Part shown: positions 1-5,769 of the stretch, in pieces
Layout: every line of letters begins with the position of its first letter
Position numbering within the stretch: the first letter of the stretch is position 1
Origin: an uncultured Pseudorhodobacter sp.
Lineage (GTDB): Bacteria > Pseudomonadota > Alphaproteobacteria > Rhodobacterales > Rhodobacteraceae
NCBI GenBank assembly: GCA_937910975.1
Contig: CALEMZ010000006.1
Coordinates: 1-10,001, forward strand
Direction of reading: 5' to 3'
DNA length: 10,001 nucleotides
The notes under the pieces: generated by a model
What the model was told of the DNA's origin: nothing
The model's input: only the letters and a program-made list of their open reading frames with translations
The model's database searches: none
Program-made: the position numbers and the translations under genes

Positions 1-48
1 AATCCGGGGTGGGGATGCGAAATCTATGTCATCTTTGACCTTGCCCGC

Positions 49-77
49 TTGACGAGGCCAACGATTCCCCATAACAG
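49..77 (+). promoter_or_regulatory. Candidate sigma-70 promoter of rpmB
   Basis: A -35-like TTGACG (49-54) is followed after 15-17 bases by an ATAAC-containing -10-like element (70-77). It would give a leader of roughly 85 nt before rpmB. The leader contains a small GCCC-GTA-GGGC hairpin (about 135-145) just ahead of the ribosome binding site. The match to consensus is moderate and rests on sequence only. Confidence 0.4.
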
Positions 78-167
78 ACGCGGATGGAATTCGGCGCGCT
101 GCGCATTTGCAGTGCCCTTAGATGTTGAAGTGATGCCCGTAGGGCGTTGAATACAAGGATCACGACT

Positions 168-455
168 ATGTCGCGCGTCTGCGAACTAAGCGGTAAAGGC
201 CCAATGTCTGGCAACACTGTCAGCCACGCCAACAACAGAACCCGTCGGCGGTTTCTGCCAAACCTGAATGAAGTTACGTTGATCTCCGACGTACTCGGTC
301 AGTCCTATCAGCTGCGCATTTCTGCCGCAGCGCTGCGCACGGTCGACCACCGTGGCGGGCTTGATGCCTTTTTGGCAAAAGCCAAGGACATCGAGCTTTC
401 GCCCAAGGCGTTAAAGATCAAGAAGGAACTGGTGAAGGCACAGGCTGTCGCCTGA
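168..455 (+). CDS. rpmB: 50S ribosomal protein L28 (bL28)
   Basis: This 95-residue protein is bL28, a structural component of the large ribosomal subunit. The N-terminus MSRVCELSGKGPMSGNTVSH, the following Asn-Asn-Arg-Thr-Arg-Arg-Arg-Phe segment, and the later SAAALRTVDHRGGLDAFL block are family hallmarks, and the length fits alphaproteobacterial members. The reading frame is open back to 147, but family members begin MSRVCEL, and an AAGGA ribosome binding site (155-159) sits 8 bases before the ATG at 168, so 168 is the start. A strong intrinsic terminator follows 24 bases after the stop, so rpmB looks monocistronic or the last gene of its transcript. The C-terminus is lysine-rich, as expected for rRNA contact. 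Confidence 0.97.
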   Translation: MSRVCELSGKGPMSGNTVSHANNRTRRRFLPNLNEVTLISDVLGQSYQLRISAAALRTVDHRGGLDAFLAKAKDIELSPKALKIKKELVKAQAVA

Positions 456-479
456 TCCCTTTGCTTAACCTTTAGCAAG

Positions 480-502
480 GCCCCGCGGTTGCGGGGCTTT
501 TT
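480..502 (+). terminator. Intrinsic terminator of rpmB
   Basis: A perfect 7-bp stem GCCCCGC (480-486) / GCGGGGC (491-497) with loop GGTT is followed directly by five T residues (498-502). The flanking GCAA (475-478) and TTGC (501-504) could extend the pairing. This is a textbook Rho-independent terminator on the + strand, and it separates rpmB from the copper-associated genes downstream. Confidence 0.9.
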
Positions 503-539
503 GCATTTCCTCCAGACGCTTGGTGCGCGGTTTTGGCGC

Positions 540-574
540 TTTCGCTATCTGTGACGCCGGTGTAAAATGACACC
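540..574 (+). promoter_or_regulatory. Candidate promoter and dyad just before the DUF2946 gene
   Basis: A TAAAAT -10-like box (563-568), preceded by TG, lies 17 bases after a weak TTTCGC -35 (540-545). The box sits inside a perfect 5-bp inverted repeat GGTGTAAAATGACACC (559-574), which could be an operator. The -10 is only 6 bases from the first ATG (575), so transcription would start at or very near that codon. No Shine-Dalgarno sequence is visible, so a leaderless message is possible. Confidence 0.35.
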
Positions 575-943
575 ATGAACCGGATGCTTCGTGCCTTTGC
601 GCTGACGATGCTTTGCTTCGCGCTGGTCGCGAGCAGTGTGACTATGGCTGTTGCGCGCAGCCATGCGGCGGCTTTGTCCGGCGGCGGCACAACAACCATG
701 GTGATCTGCTCCGGTTACGGCGTGATGACCGTGACGCTGGATGCCGAGGGCAACCCGGCTGGTCCTATCCACCCCTGCCCGGAATGCCTTGCTGGCCTTG
801 CGGCCTATCTGCCGCCAGCCATTACAGCATTGGTGCCTGTGGCACAGCCTGTCAGCTCCGTGGTCGGCTTTGTGGCTCTGCGTTTACCACCAGCTTTGGC
901 TGTCTTGTCGCCGCGGGTGCGTGGGCCACCAGTGCCGGGCTGA
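575..943 (+). CDS. DUF2946-type small membrane/periplasmic protein (copper-associated)
   Basis: This 122-residue protein has a hydrophobic N-terminal signal or anchor (about residues 4-27) and then a short Cys-containing segment with Cys45 and the motif His66-Pro-Cys68-Pro-Glu-Cys71. A hydrophobic stretch follows (about 76-112), and the tail is basic and Pro-rich (RVRGPP). This layout, and the position directly before a PCu(A)C copper chaperone, matches my knowledge of DUF2946 proteins; their biochemical role is not established. The Cys/His cluster could bind Cu(I), which is inference. Two starts are possible, ATG 575 and ATG 584 (residue 4). Neither has a good ribosome binding site, and 575 was kept because the promoter geometry suggests a leaderless start there. 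A 154-bp gap with hairpins separates it from the chaperone gene, so co-transcription is plausible but unproven. Confidence 0.68.
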   Translation: MNRMLRAFALTMLCFALVASSVTMAVARSHAAALSGGGTTTMVICSGYGVMTVTLDAEGNPAGPIHPCPECLAGLAAYLPPAITALVPVAQPVSSVVGFVALRLPPALAVLSPRVRGPPVPG

Positions 944-972
944 TTCGTTCCGTACCTGATCTGGAGCGGCGG

Positions 973-1002
973 TCGGAAAATCTGCACTGGCAGAGCTTCC
1001 GA
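973..1002 (+). other. Hairpin in the DUF2946 to PCu(A)C gap
   Basis: TCGGAA (973-978) pairs with TTCCGA (997-1002), and TCTGC (981-985) pairs with GCAGA (990-994) around loop ACTG, leaving a 2x2 internal loop. That gives 11 base pairs in 30 nt. No T-run follows, so it is unlikely to be a plain terminator. It may be a processing or stability element, or an operator. Confidence 0.4.
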
Positions 1003-1042
1003 ACGCCAATACAGGCAAATCGAATCCCATGGCTTGAAACCA

Positions 1043-1071
1043 CGAAACCGGATCAAATATTTCGGGTTTCG
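1043..1071 (+). other. Inverted repeat ahead of the PCu(A)C gene
   Basis: A perfect 7-bp inverted repeat, CGAAACC (1043-1049) and GGTTTCG (1065-1071), has a 15-nt AT-rich loop. It ends 26 bases before the chosen start of the copper chaperone gene. It could be a leader hairpin or a protein-binding dyad; the sequence does not decide between them. Confidence 0.35.
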
Positions 1072-1097
1072 CCATTTGTACAATGAAAGACACGGCA

Positions 1098-1616
1098 ATG
1101 ACCTCCAAATCTCTGTTCGCGGCAGCTACGGCGGCCTTCCTGACGCTGGCCTCCGCCCCCTTGGCGCTGGCGGGTGATATCACCGTCACAGACGCATATC
1201 TGCGCGTCTCGGGTGCGATGGCCAAAACCGCCGCCGCCTTCATGACCATTGAAAACCAAGGCGCGGAAGATCGGTTGATCGGCGTGCAATCTGACCTGTC
1301 AAAACGGGTTGAGCTGCACACCCACAAGCAAAATTCCGATGGCGTGATGCAGATGCTTCATGTCGAAGAGGGCTTTGCCATTCCCGCAGGCGGCCATTAC
1401 ACCTTAGCACGAGGCGGGGACCATGTGATGTTTCTGGGCCTCAATTCCGTGCCGGTGCAGGGGGATGCCATCACGCTGGTGCTGACCTTTGAAAAGGCCG
1501 GTGAGGTGATGGTCGCGGTGACGGTCGATAACACTCGCGCGCCTGTAGCGGGCGGCATGGAGCACGGAACAATGGAGCATGGAACGATGAAGCAGGGCGA
1601 AGAGGGCAACAACTGA
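1098..1616 (+). CDS. PCu(A)C-type periplasmic copper(I) chaperone
   Basis: The product is a secreted copper chaperone of the PCu(A)C family (DUF461 fold), which delivers Cu(I) to the Cu(A) or Cu(B) centre of cytochrome c oxidase in the periplasm. A signal peptide ends at Ala-Leu-Ala before Gly-Asp-Ile-Thr-Val. The mature domain has the family copper-site layout: VELHTH, then GVMQM about 10 residues later, IPAGG, and DHVM with the His-x-Met pair about 22 residues after that methionine. The frame extends to an ATG at 1083. I chose ATG 1098 because it gives a normal signal peptide (MTSKSLFAAA) and has GAAAG 8 bases upstream, while 1083 has no ribosome binding site; 1083 stays possible. The C-terminus carries a Met/His tandem repeat (MEHGTMEHGTMKQ), an extra likely copper ligand cluster. 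It is placed with the preceding DUF2946 gene as a copper module. Confidence 0.9.
   Translation: MTSKSLFAAATAAFLTLASAPLALAGDITVTDAYLRVSGAMAKTAAAFMTIENQGAEDRLIGVQSDLSKRVELHTHKQNSDGVMQMLHVEEGFAIPAGGHYTLARGGDHVMFLGLNSVPVQGDAITLVLTFEKAGEVMVAVTVDNTRAPVAGGMEHGTMEHGTMKQGEEGNN
1557..1595 (+). repeat. 15-bp tandem repeat encoding a Met/His metal-binding tail
   Basis: Two near-identical 15-bp units start at 1557 and 1572 (ATGGAGCACGGAACA and ATGGAGCATGGAACG), and a partial third starts at 1587 (ATGAAGCAG). They encode MEHGT-MEHGT-MKQ at the end of the copper chaperone. The in-frame unit length allows copy number to change without a frameshift. Confidence 0.85.
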
Positions 1617-1635
1617 CACCACAGCTCTGCCACGC

Positions 1636-1671
1636 TCATGAGCGGCCCCTTCGAGGGACGTTCATGAGCGG
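1636..1671. repeat. Short direct repeat TCATGAGCGG x2
   Basis: TCATGAGCGG occurs at 1636-1645 and again at 1662-1671, flanking a small CCCT-TCG-AGGG hairpin (1648-1657). The first copy lies within the 10-bp palindrome GCTCATGAGC (1635-1644). The element is in the convergent gap between the copper chaperone and the four-cysteine protein. It could be a dispersed intergenic repeat, which only a genome-wide search can show. Confidence 0.5.
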
Positions 1672-1744
1672 TTAGGTTGCCATGGCACGGCAAGTTTTCA
1701 TAAGTTACCCATCGGAAACGCCATAAGGCGCTTTCGTCTGTGCT

Positions 1745-1763
1745 GCTCTTTGGGAAGAGCTTT
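1745..1763. terminator. Weak hairpin between convergent genes
   Basis: A 6-bp stem GCTCTT (1745-1750) / AAGAGC (1755-1760) with loop TGGG is followed by only three T residues on the + strand. It lies in the 212-bp gap between the converging copper chaperone and four-cysteine protein genes, where a terminator is expected. A second weak stem (CGCC-ATAA-GGCG, 1719-1730) lies just before it. The evidence is limited. Confidence 0.3.
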
Positions 1764-1828
1764 CAAAGCCATCTCGCACAACAAACGCGAAGGCAGAAAG
1801 CGGATGCTTTGTTCAAACTTAAAACGCT

Positions 1829-2134
1829 TTATCCCGCGCAATAAACCTGTGCGGTGTCGCCAAAGTTCTTGTAGCGCGCCCAAAATTCGTTGTCGCGGTC
1901 ACTCTTAGACATACGCACTTTTTGCGCCTGATCCGGGTCTTTGAAAAACGCGGCGGCCTTGCGCTGATCGCCGCCCCTCAGCGTCATATCTGCAACCTGC
2001 TGAATGCAGCCGCAAAGCGCGCGATTCGCCTGCTTGCGGTCGGATTTGATGCATGCATTTTCAATCGGCCCCGCCATTGCCGACAAGGGAAGTGCAAAGG
2101 CCAGCAAGCCGGCGGCAATCAGGATCTTGGTCAT
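1829..2134 (-). CDS. Small secreted four-cysteine protein, function unknown
   Basis: This 101-residue protein has a clear Sec signal peptide (MTKILIAAGLLAFALPLSAMA), so it is probably periplasmic. The mature part has four cysteines (28, 41, 43, 99), including a CGC motif, that could form two disulfides. A charged Lys/Asp/Arg-rich helical region and a C-terminal aromatic segment (FWARYKNF) follow. I associate this pattern with a small family in Rhodobacteraceae that is sometimes labelled 'arginine transporter'. Nothing here supports transport: there is no membrane domain and no periplasmic-binding fold of the needed size. GAGG lies about 10 bases before the ATG, and a strong promoter lies about 60 bases upstream. 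It is probably transcribed alone. Confidence 0.8.
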   Translation of the reverse strand: MTKILIAAGLLAFALPLSAMAGPIENACIKSDRKQANRALCGCIQQVADMTLRGGDQRKAAAFFKDPDQAQKVRMSKSDRDNEFWARYKNFGDTAQVYCAG

Positions 2135-2191
2135 TTCTCTGCCTCATTGTGGCGCGGGGAATACCCTGCATCATCTGTTTAATTGCAGCGG

Positions 2192-2220
2192 ATTATATCG
2201 ATTCGAGCAAGTTTTTTCAA
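2192..2220 (-). promoter_or_regulatory. Sigma-70 promoter of the four-cysteine protein gene
   Basis: Reading the minus strand, TTGAAA (2220-2215) is followed by exactly 17 bases and then a consensus TATAAT (2197-2192). Expected transcription start is near 2185, giving a leader of about 50 nt. This is the best promoter match in the window. Confidence 0.7.
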
Positions 2221-2264
2221 TGAAATAAGGAGAAAGCGGCAGCTTGTCGCCCATTGTCTATGGC

Positions 2265-2287
2265 TGGGGGGGCTTTGCGCCTCCCCA
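2265..2287 (-). terminator. GC-rich hairpin after the DUF4157 gene
   Basis: On the minus strand TGGGG-A-GGC (2287-2279) pairs with GCC-C-CCCCA (2273-2265): eight pairs, one A/C mismatch and loop GCAAA. It starts 13 bases past the DUF4157 stop codon. No T-run follows, so it may block 3' exonucleases or assist termination rather than act as a classic intrinsic terminator. Confidence 0.4.
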
Positions 2288-2300
2288 CTACATAGAGACG

Positions 2301-2672
2301 TTACTTCGACGTCAGCGCTTTTCCGGCGACGACTTTGGGCATCTTCCCGTTGCCTTGCTGGACCACATGGGTCAGTTCATGCGCGATGAGTTCGACCTTG
2401 CCGCCATCAGAGGATTTTCCGAAGTAGATATCCTGCCCGATGGTAAAGGCTTTTGCCCCCAATTCTTTGGCGATCTGGGCCGCATTTCCCCCGGTGTGGA
2501 CCCGCACTTTATCAAGCTTGGCACCAAGGCTTTCCTCCAGCGCTTTCTTCAAGGGGCCGGGGAGTGGCTTGCCTTTGGTGCCTTCTGGCTCGGTAATGAG
2601 CTTCTTGACCTTGGCTTTCTTGCCTTTCAGCTTTTCCGCCGCTTCCTTTGCAATCTCTGCCGGGTCTGCCAT
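2301..2672 (-). CDS. Stand-alone DUF4157 (eCIS-core type) putative zinc metallopeptidase
   Basis: This 123-residue protein has a Lys/Ala-rich N-terminus (residues 1-36). A compact DUF4157-like domain follows: LPGPLKKALEESLGAKLDKV, RVHTG (57-61), AAQIAKELGAKAFTIGQDIYF (64-84), then IAHELTHVVQQG with the intact zincin motif His98-Glu99-x-x-His102. In the families I know, this domain is usually part of longer proteins linked to extracellular contractile injection systems or polymorphic toxins. Here almost the whole protein is the domain, and no injection-system gene is in view. There is no signal peptide or membrane segment, so it starts out cytoplasmic. The third zinc ligand is not obvious in the short tail after HELTH, so catalysis is unproven. 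AAGGA 9 bases before the ATG supports the start, and its own promoter lies about 100 bases upstream. Confidence 0.85.
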   Translation of the reverse strand: MADPAEIAKEAAEKLKGKKAKVKKLITEPEGTKGKPLPGPLKKALEESLGAKLDKVRVHTGGNAAQIAKELGAKAFTIGQDIYFGKSSDGGKVELIAHELTHVVQQGNGKMPKVVAGKALTSK

Positions 2673-2767
2673 TTGGAATTCCTTCGTCTAAGCAAAAGCC
2701 TGCGAAACAGCCGCAGATTTTCGGGGTTCTGGAAATGTGAAACAAGAAATCAAATTGAACTTGCCGC

Positions 2768-2795
2768 AACATAGCGCAGGCAGTGCATTTTTCAA
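2768..2795 (-). promoter_or_regulatory. Candidate promoter of the DUF4157 gene
   Basis: On the minus strand TTGAAA (2795-2790) is followed after 16 bases by TATGTT (2773-2768). A start near 2761 would give a leader of about 90 nt. This suggests the DUF4157 gene is transcribed separately from the membrane-protein gene upstream. Confidence 0.45.
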
Positions 2796-2810
2796 AGCGA
2801 CCGACTTGAA

Positions 2811-2842
2811 GGGTTTTACATTCATGTTGAAACAGAAAACCC
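2811..2842 (-). other. Inverted repeat between the membrane-protein and DUF4157 genes
   Basis: A perfect 7-bp inverted repeat, GGGTTTT (2811-2817) and AAAACCC (2836-2842), has an 18-nt spacer and lies upstream of the candidate DUF4157 promoter. On the minus strand a GGGGG run is followed by TTTT just after a CC-TTCG-GG tetraloop (about 2840-2849). This may be a weak terminator for the 340-residue membrane protein gene, or an operator for the next gene. Confidence 0.3.
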
Positions 2843-2897
2843 CCGAAGGCTTGGCGAGTTCTGATGATTCTTGGATCAGATAAAGGTGAAAAACGCT

Positions 2898-3920
2898 CTA
2901 TTGGGTACAAATATCCTGCAAGCTGACCCAATCGCCATCGGGCAGAAGCGCAGGTGGGACGACATTGCTGAAGGGATCGGCCTCGACTAAATTGAGCGTG
3001 GTTTCACCCGAAGGGTCGCGGGCATAAGCGTAAGGAGTGGTGGCCAGCCCTGCCACCTCGAACTGCGCAAGCAATATCGCATCTGATGGGGGCGGCGCAG
3101 GTGATGCGATGAAGCTTTCAGCATAGCCAGCAACAGCCTCTGCCGGCAGAGCCCCTGTGGCCAGCAACCGGAAGGTGGCAATAATGCCCGCGTGGCGCAA
3201 CAGCGGCACCATCGGATCTGTCAGCTCTGCTGATTTGTGTGCGGCCAGCACAAAGCCCGCCGCTGTGTCTGGCCCGTCTTGTTCGGCCAGCAGGGCCTCA
3301 GGCAAAACGACCAACTGCCCAGGAAGGTTCTGCGCCACCGAAAGCCCGGTACGCAGCACGATGATTTCAACGCCGGACGTCTCGCCAAACAAGCGGTTCG
3401 ATAGTTTTGTCAGCGCTGCCTGCCCGCTCTTCGCCGCACAGGGCTGCCCGGTAAGCCGTGTAAGATCGTTCAGCGCATTGCGCCCAATTTCCAGCCGCGT
3501 AGGGCTGGGCAGGAAGGAGGCGGTGTGCTGCACCAGCGCGTCGGGTAGCCAAAACACGCCAATCGCCACGACGGCCGACGCAACAACACCCAAGAGTGCA
3601 TTGCGCAAACGGCCGGGGCGCGGACGTGCAGCGCGCAAGGCGGCGTGAACGGTTTCCAGCGCGGCGATCATATCGGTATCGCTTACTTCCAGCGTTTCGC
3701 CATCTAGGTTGCCGGGGCCATATAGGGCGGGCATCTCGCCGGGGTTTTGCCGTTTGATCGCGGGCAAGGACCAATGGGCCAGCGCCATCTCGTTCTTTGG
3801 GTCAGACAAGACAAGAGAGGTATCGCCAAGATTGGCAATAATTTCCCGCCTCTGGCCCTGCGCGTTTTCACGCCAGAGACCAGAGCATTCCAGCCTTTGG
3901 TATTTTTTCAGGGCCGTCAT
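2898..3920 (-). CDS. One-pass membrane protein, possible degenerate M48-like peptidase
   Basis: I cannot assign a function to this 340-residue protein. Residues 1-100 look cytosolic and contain a small beta-rich segment (REIIANLGDTSLVLSD). One membrane helix follows (about 107-128), and residues 130-340 should then lie in the periplasm. The stretch NLPGQLVVLPEALLAEQD followed by FVLAAHKSAEL (about 198-233) has the layout of M48 peptidases, in which LPGG-VV is followed by a helix with HExxH. Here that position reads His228-Lys-Ser-Ala-Glu232, lacking the catalytic Glu and the second His. This would make it an inactive pseudo-peptidase, which is inference from pattern alone. The LLRHAG and LLATGALP segments afterwards are the most family-like parts. 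It follows the acyl-CoA synthetase by 110 bp on the same strand and may be co-transcribed. Confidence 0.7.
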   Translation of the reverse strand: MTALKKYQRLECSGLWRENAQGQRREIIANLGDTSLVLSDPKNEMALAHWSLPAIKRQNPGEMPALYGPGNLDGETLEVSDTDMIAALETVHAALRAARPRPGRLRNALLGVVASAVVAIGVFWLPDALVQHTASFLPSPTRLEIGRNALNDLTRLTGQPCAAKSGQAALTKLSNRLFGETSGVEIIVLRTGLSVAQNLPGQLVVLPEALLAEQDGPDTAAGFVLAAHKSAELTDPMVPLLRHAGIIATFRLLATGALPAEAVAGYAESFIASPAPPPSDAILLAQFEVAGLATTPYAYARDPSGETTLNLVEADPFSNVVPPALLPDGDWVSLQDICTQ

Positions 3921-3958
3921 CGCCTGCTATGACCTTGCCTGCTGCCTTATTGATCCCG

Positions 3959-3987
3959 AGGATAGCCGAGCGCGCCGGATTGCACAA
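3959..3987 (-). promoter_or_regulatory. Weak candidate promoter of the 340-residue membrane protein gene
   Basis: On the minus strand TTGTGC (3987-3982), a 17-base spacer and TATCCT (3964-3959) lie in the gap after the acyl-CoA synthetase. Each hexamer matches only in part, so read-through from the synthetase gene is an equal alternative. Confidence 0.3.
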
Positions 3988-4030
3988 TCTTACTGCGTTA
4001 CCGTGGGCTTGTAGCAATACCTGAGGGGCG

Positions 4031-5656
4031 TCACTGTGTCTTGGCAAGGCTGCGCAACTCATATTTCTGGATTTTTCCGGTCGCGGTCTTGGGCAAGTCG
4101 CCAAAGATCACCCGTTTGGGGGTTTTGAACCCGGCAAGCCGGTCGCGGGCAAAGGCGATAAGTTCGGCCTCGCTCACCTCGGCACCCGGTTTCAACTCGA
4201 CAAAGGCGCATGGCACCTCGCCCCACTTGTCATCCGGTTTGGCAACCACGGCGCAAAGAGACACCGCAGGGTGGTGCATCAGCGCGCCTTCCACCTCGAC
4301 CGAGCTGACATTCTCACCACCCGAGATGATGATATCTTTGGCGCGGTCGGTGATCTTGATATAGCCGTCGGGATACTGAAAGGCGATGTCGCCGGAGTGG
4401 AACCAGCCATCCTTGAAGGCCTCGGCGGTGGCCGCGGGGTTTTTGTAATAGCCTTTCATGACCGTATTACCCCGGATCATGATCTCTCCCATCGTCTGGC
4501 CATCGCGTGGCACCGGGCGCATGGCCACGTCCATCACCACAACCTCCCCCGCCATAGGTTGCACCACACCCGTGCGCGCCTTGATCGCGGCGCGTTCGCC
4601 CTGAGGTAAGGCATCCCACTGCTCGTGCCACAGGCATTCGGTGATATGGCCATAGGTTTCCGTCAGCCCATAAACTTGCTTTACCTCAAAGCCCAAAGGC
4701 TCAATAGCGGCAAGGGTTGCAGGGGCCGGGGGCGCGCCTGCGGTGAAAACCTGTATAGTATGGTCAAAGGGGCGGCGTTGCTCTGCCGGCGCGTTGACCA
4801 GCGTGTTGAGCACGATCGGCGCGCCGCCAAAATGGCTGACGCCATAGTCGGCAATCGCCTCATAAATTGCTTTGGCCGTGACATCGCGGCAGCACACCAA
4901 TGTGCCGCCCAGTACCGGCATCATCCATGTATGCCCCCAGCCATTGCAGTGAAACAGCGGCACGATGGTCAGGTAAACCGGGTGCATGGTTAGCCCCCAA
5001 CTGACAACAGTGCCCATCGTCAACAGATATGCCCCGCGATGGTGGCACACTACGCCCTTGGGCCGCCCCGTAGTGCCGGAGGTGTAATTGAGCGCGATGC
5101 TCTCCCATTCATCTTGCGGCATCTGCCAGGGCGCCGCAGGATCACCTTGCGCCAACAGCGCCTCATATTCCAGATAGCGGCCTGTGGCACTTTGGCCTGC
5201 CTCACGGTCCACGACCTCAATGATCAAAGGCTTCGCGCCAGTTTGCAACGCCAGCGCCGCCTCAGCCAAGGGCAGCAGCGCCGTATCACACAGCACCACC
5301 TTGGCAACGCCGTGATCAAAGATATAGCCGACCGTATCGGCTTCAAGCCTTGTGTTGATGGTGTTGATTACCGCACCGCAGGCGGGCACACCGAAATGCG
5401 CCTCTGCCTGAGCGGGAATGTTTGGCAGCAAGGTGGCCACCACATCGCCCGGCGCAACCCCAAGGCCCGTCAAGCCTGAGGCAAGACGGCTGACGCGGGC
5501 GTGGTATTGGGCATAGCTGCGCCGGGTTTGCCCGTAGACCACAGCCAACCGATCCGGGAACACATCCGCCGCGCGCACCAAATGCGATAATGGCGTTAAC
5601 GCCATATGATTGGCCGCACATCGTTCCAGCCCCGTTTCATCCGCCAACCAGCCCAT
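4031..5656 (-). CDS. AMP-forming acyl-CoA synthetase
   Basis: This 541-residue enzyme of the ANL adenylating superfamily activates a carboxylic acid with ATP to an acyl-adenylate and then transfers it to CoA, in the cytosol. The P-loop YTSGTTGRPKG is at 191-201, the GLTETYG adenine-binding motif at 330-336, SGDIAFQYPDGY at 421-432, the hinge ITDRAKDIIISGGEN at 435-449, and the catalytic-lysine motif KTATGKIQK at 523-531 (Lys528). All core motifs are intact and the length is normal. A strong GGGAGG ribosome binding site supports the ATG at 5656. Substrate cannot be read from sequence; short- to medium-chain fatty acids are likely. In roseobacters the DMSP-pathway ligase DmdB belongs to the same superfamily, but no dmdC or dmdD lies nearby, so that role is only a possibility. 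It is divergent from the EamA transporter, across a dyad-rich region. Confidence 0.92.
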   Translation of the reverse strand: MGWLADETGLERCAANHMALTPLSHLVRAADVFPDRLAVVYGQTRRSYAQYHARVSRLASGLTGLGVAPGDVVATLLPNIPAQAEAHFGVPACGAVINTINTRLEADTVGYIFDHGVAKVVLCDTALLPLAEAALALQTGAKPLIIEVVDREAGQSATGRYLEYEALLAQGDPAAPWQMPQDEWESIALNYTSGTTGRPKGVVCHHRGAYLLTMGTVVSWGLTMHPVYLTIVPLFHCNGWGHTWMMPVLGGTLVCCRDVTAKAIYEAIADYGVSHFGGAPIVLNTLVNAPAEQRRPFDHTIQVFTAGAPPAPATLAAIEPLGFEVKQVYGLTETYGHITECLWHEQWDALPQGERAAIKARTGVVQPMAGEVVVMDVAMRPVPRDGQTMGEIMIRGNTVMKGYYKNPAATAEAFKDGWFHSGDIAFQYPDGYIKITDRAKDIIISGGENVSSVEVEGALMHHPAVSLCAVVAKPDDKWGEVPCAFVELKPGAEVSEAELIAFARDRLAGFKTPKRVIFGDLPKTATGKIQKYELRSLAKTQ

Positions 5657-5698
5657 AGCCCCTCCCTCAAAGAAATCTTGCGTCGTTCGCCCACCTCG

Positions 5699-5735
5699 GG
5701 TTTACCCCCTATCTGAAACAGATTGGGGGTAAACC
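5699..5735. promoter_or_regulatory. 37-bp near-perfect palindrome between divergent genes
   Basis: The outer arms GGTTTACCCCC (5699-5709) and GGGGGTAAACC (5725-5735) are perfectly complementary over 11 bp. A single T/T mismatch (5710, 5724) follows, then inner arms ATCTG (5711-5715) and CAGAT (5719-5723) around loop AAA. No T-run follows on either strand, and both flanking genes point away, so a terminator is not expected. It could be an operator for a dimeric or tetrameric regulator, or a leader hairpin. It lies 43 bp from the acyl-CoA synthetase start and 79 bp from the transporter start. Confidence 0.6.
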
Positions 5736-5769
5736 GCCTCAGGTGTCGTTTTCCGCCATGCATGATGTG

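Noticed and set aside
1..52. End of an upstream gene at the left edge (frame ending TGA near 50)
   Set aside because: Only about 16 codons are visible and they have no recognisable features.
613..1086. A 157-codon + strand ORF overlapping the DUF2946 gene
   Set aside because: It is a frame-shifted shadow rich in Cys, Trp and Arg. The DUF2946 frame has the signal segment and the family Cys motif.
1083..1097. ATG 1083 as the start of the copper chaperone
   Set aside because: It lacks a ribosome binding site and lengthens the signal peptide's N-region. It is kept only as an alternative.
884..1327. A 147-codon minus-strand ORF opposite the copper chaperone
   Set aside because: It is antisense to a well supported secreted protein gene, and its translation has no protein-like features.
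1829..2134. 'Arginine transporter' label for the four-cysteine protein
   Set aside because: The protein is a 101-residue secreted protein with no membrane domain beyond its signal peptide, so the label has no support in the sequence.
2244..2774. A 176-codon + strand ORF opposite the DUF4157 gene
   Set aside because: The minus strand encodes a recognisable domain with HELTH. The + strand translation is a Phe/Leu-rich shadow.
5699..5735. Palindrome read as a bidirectional terminator
   Set aside because: Both adjacent genes point away from it, and there is no T-run on either strand.
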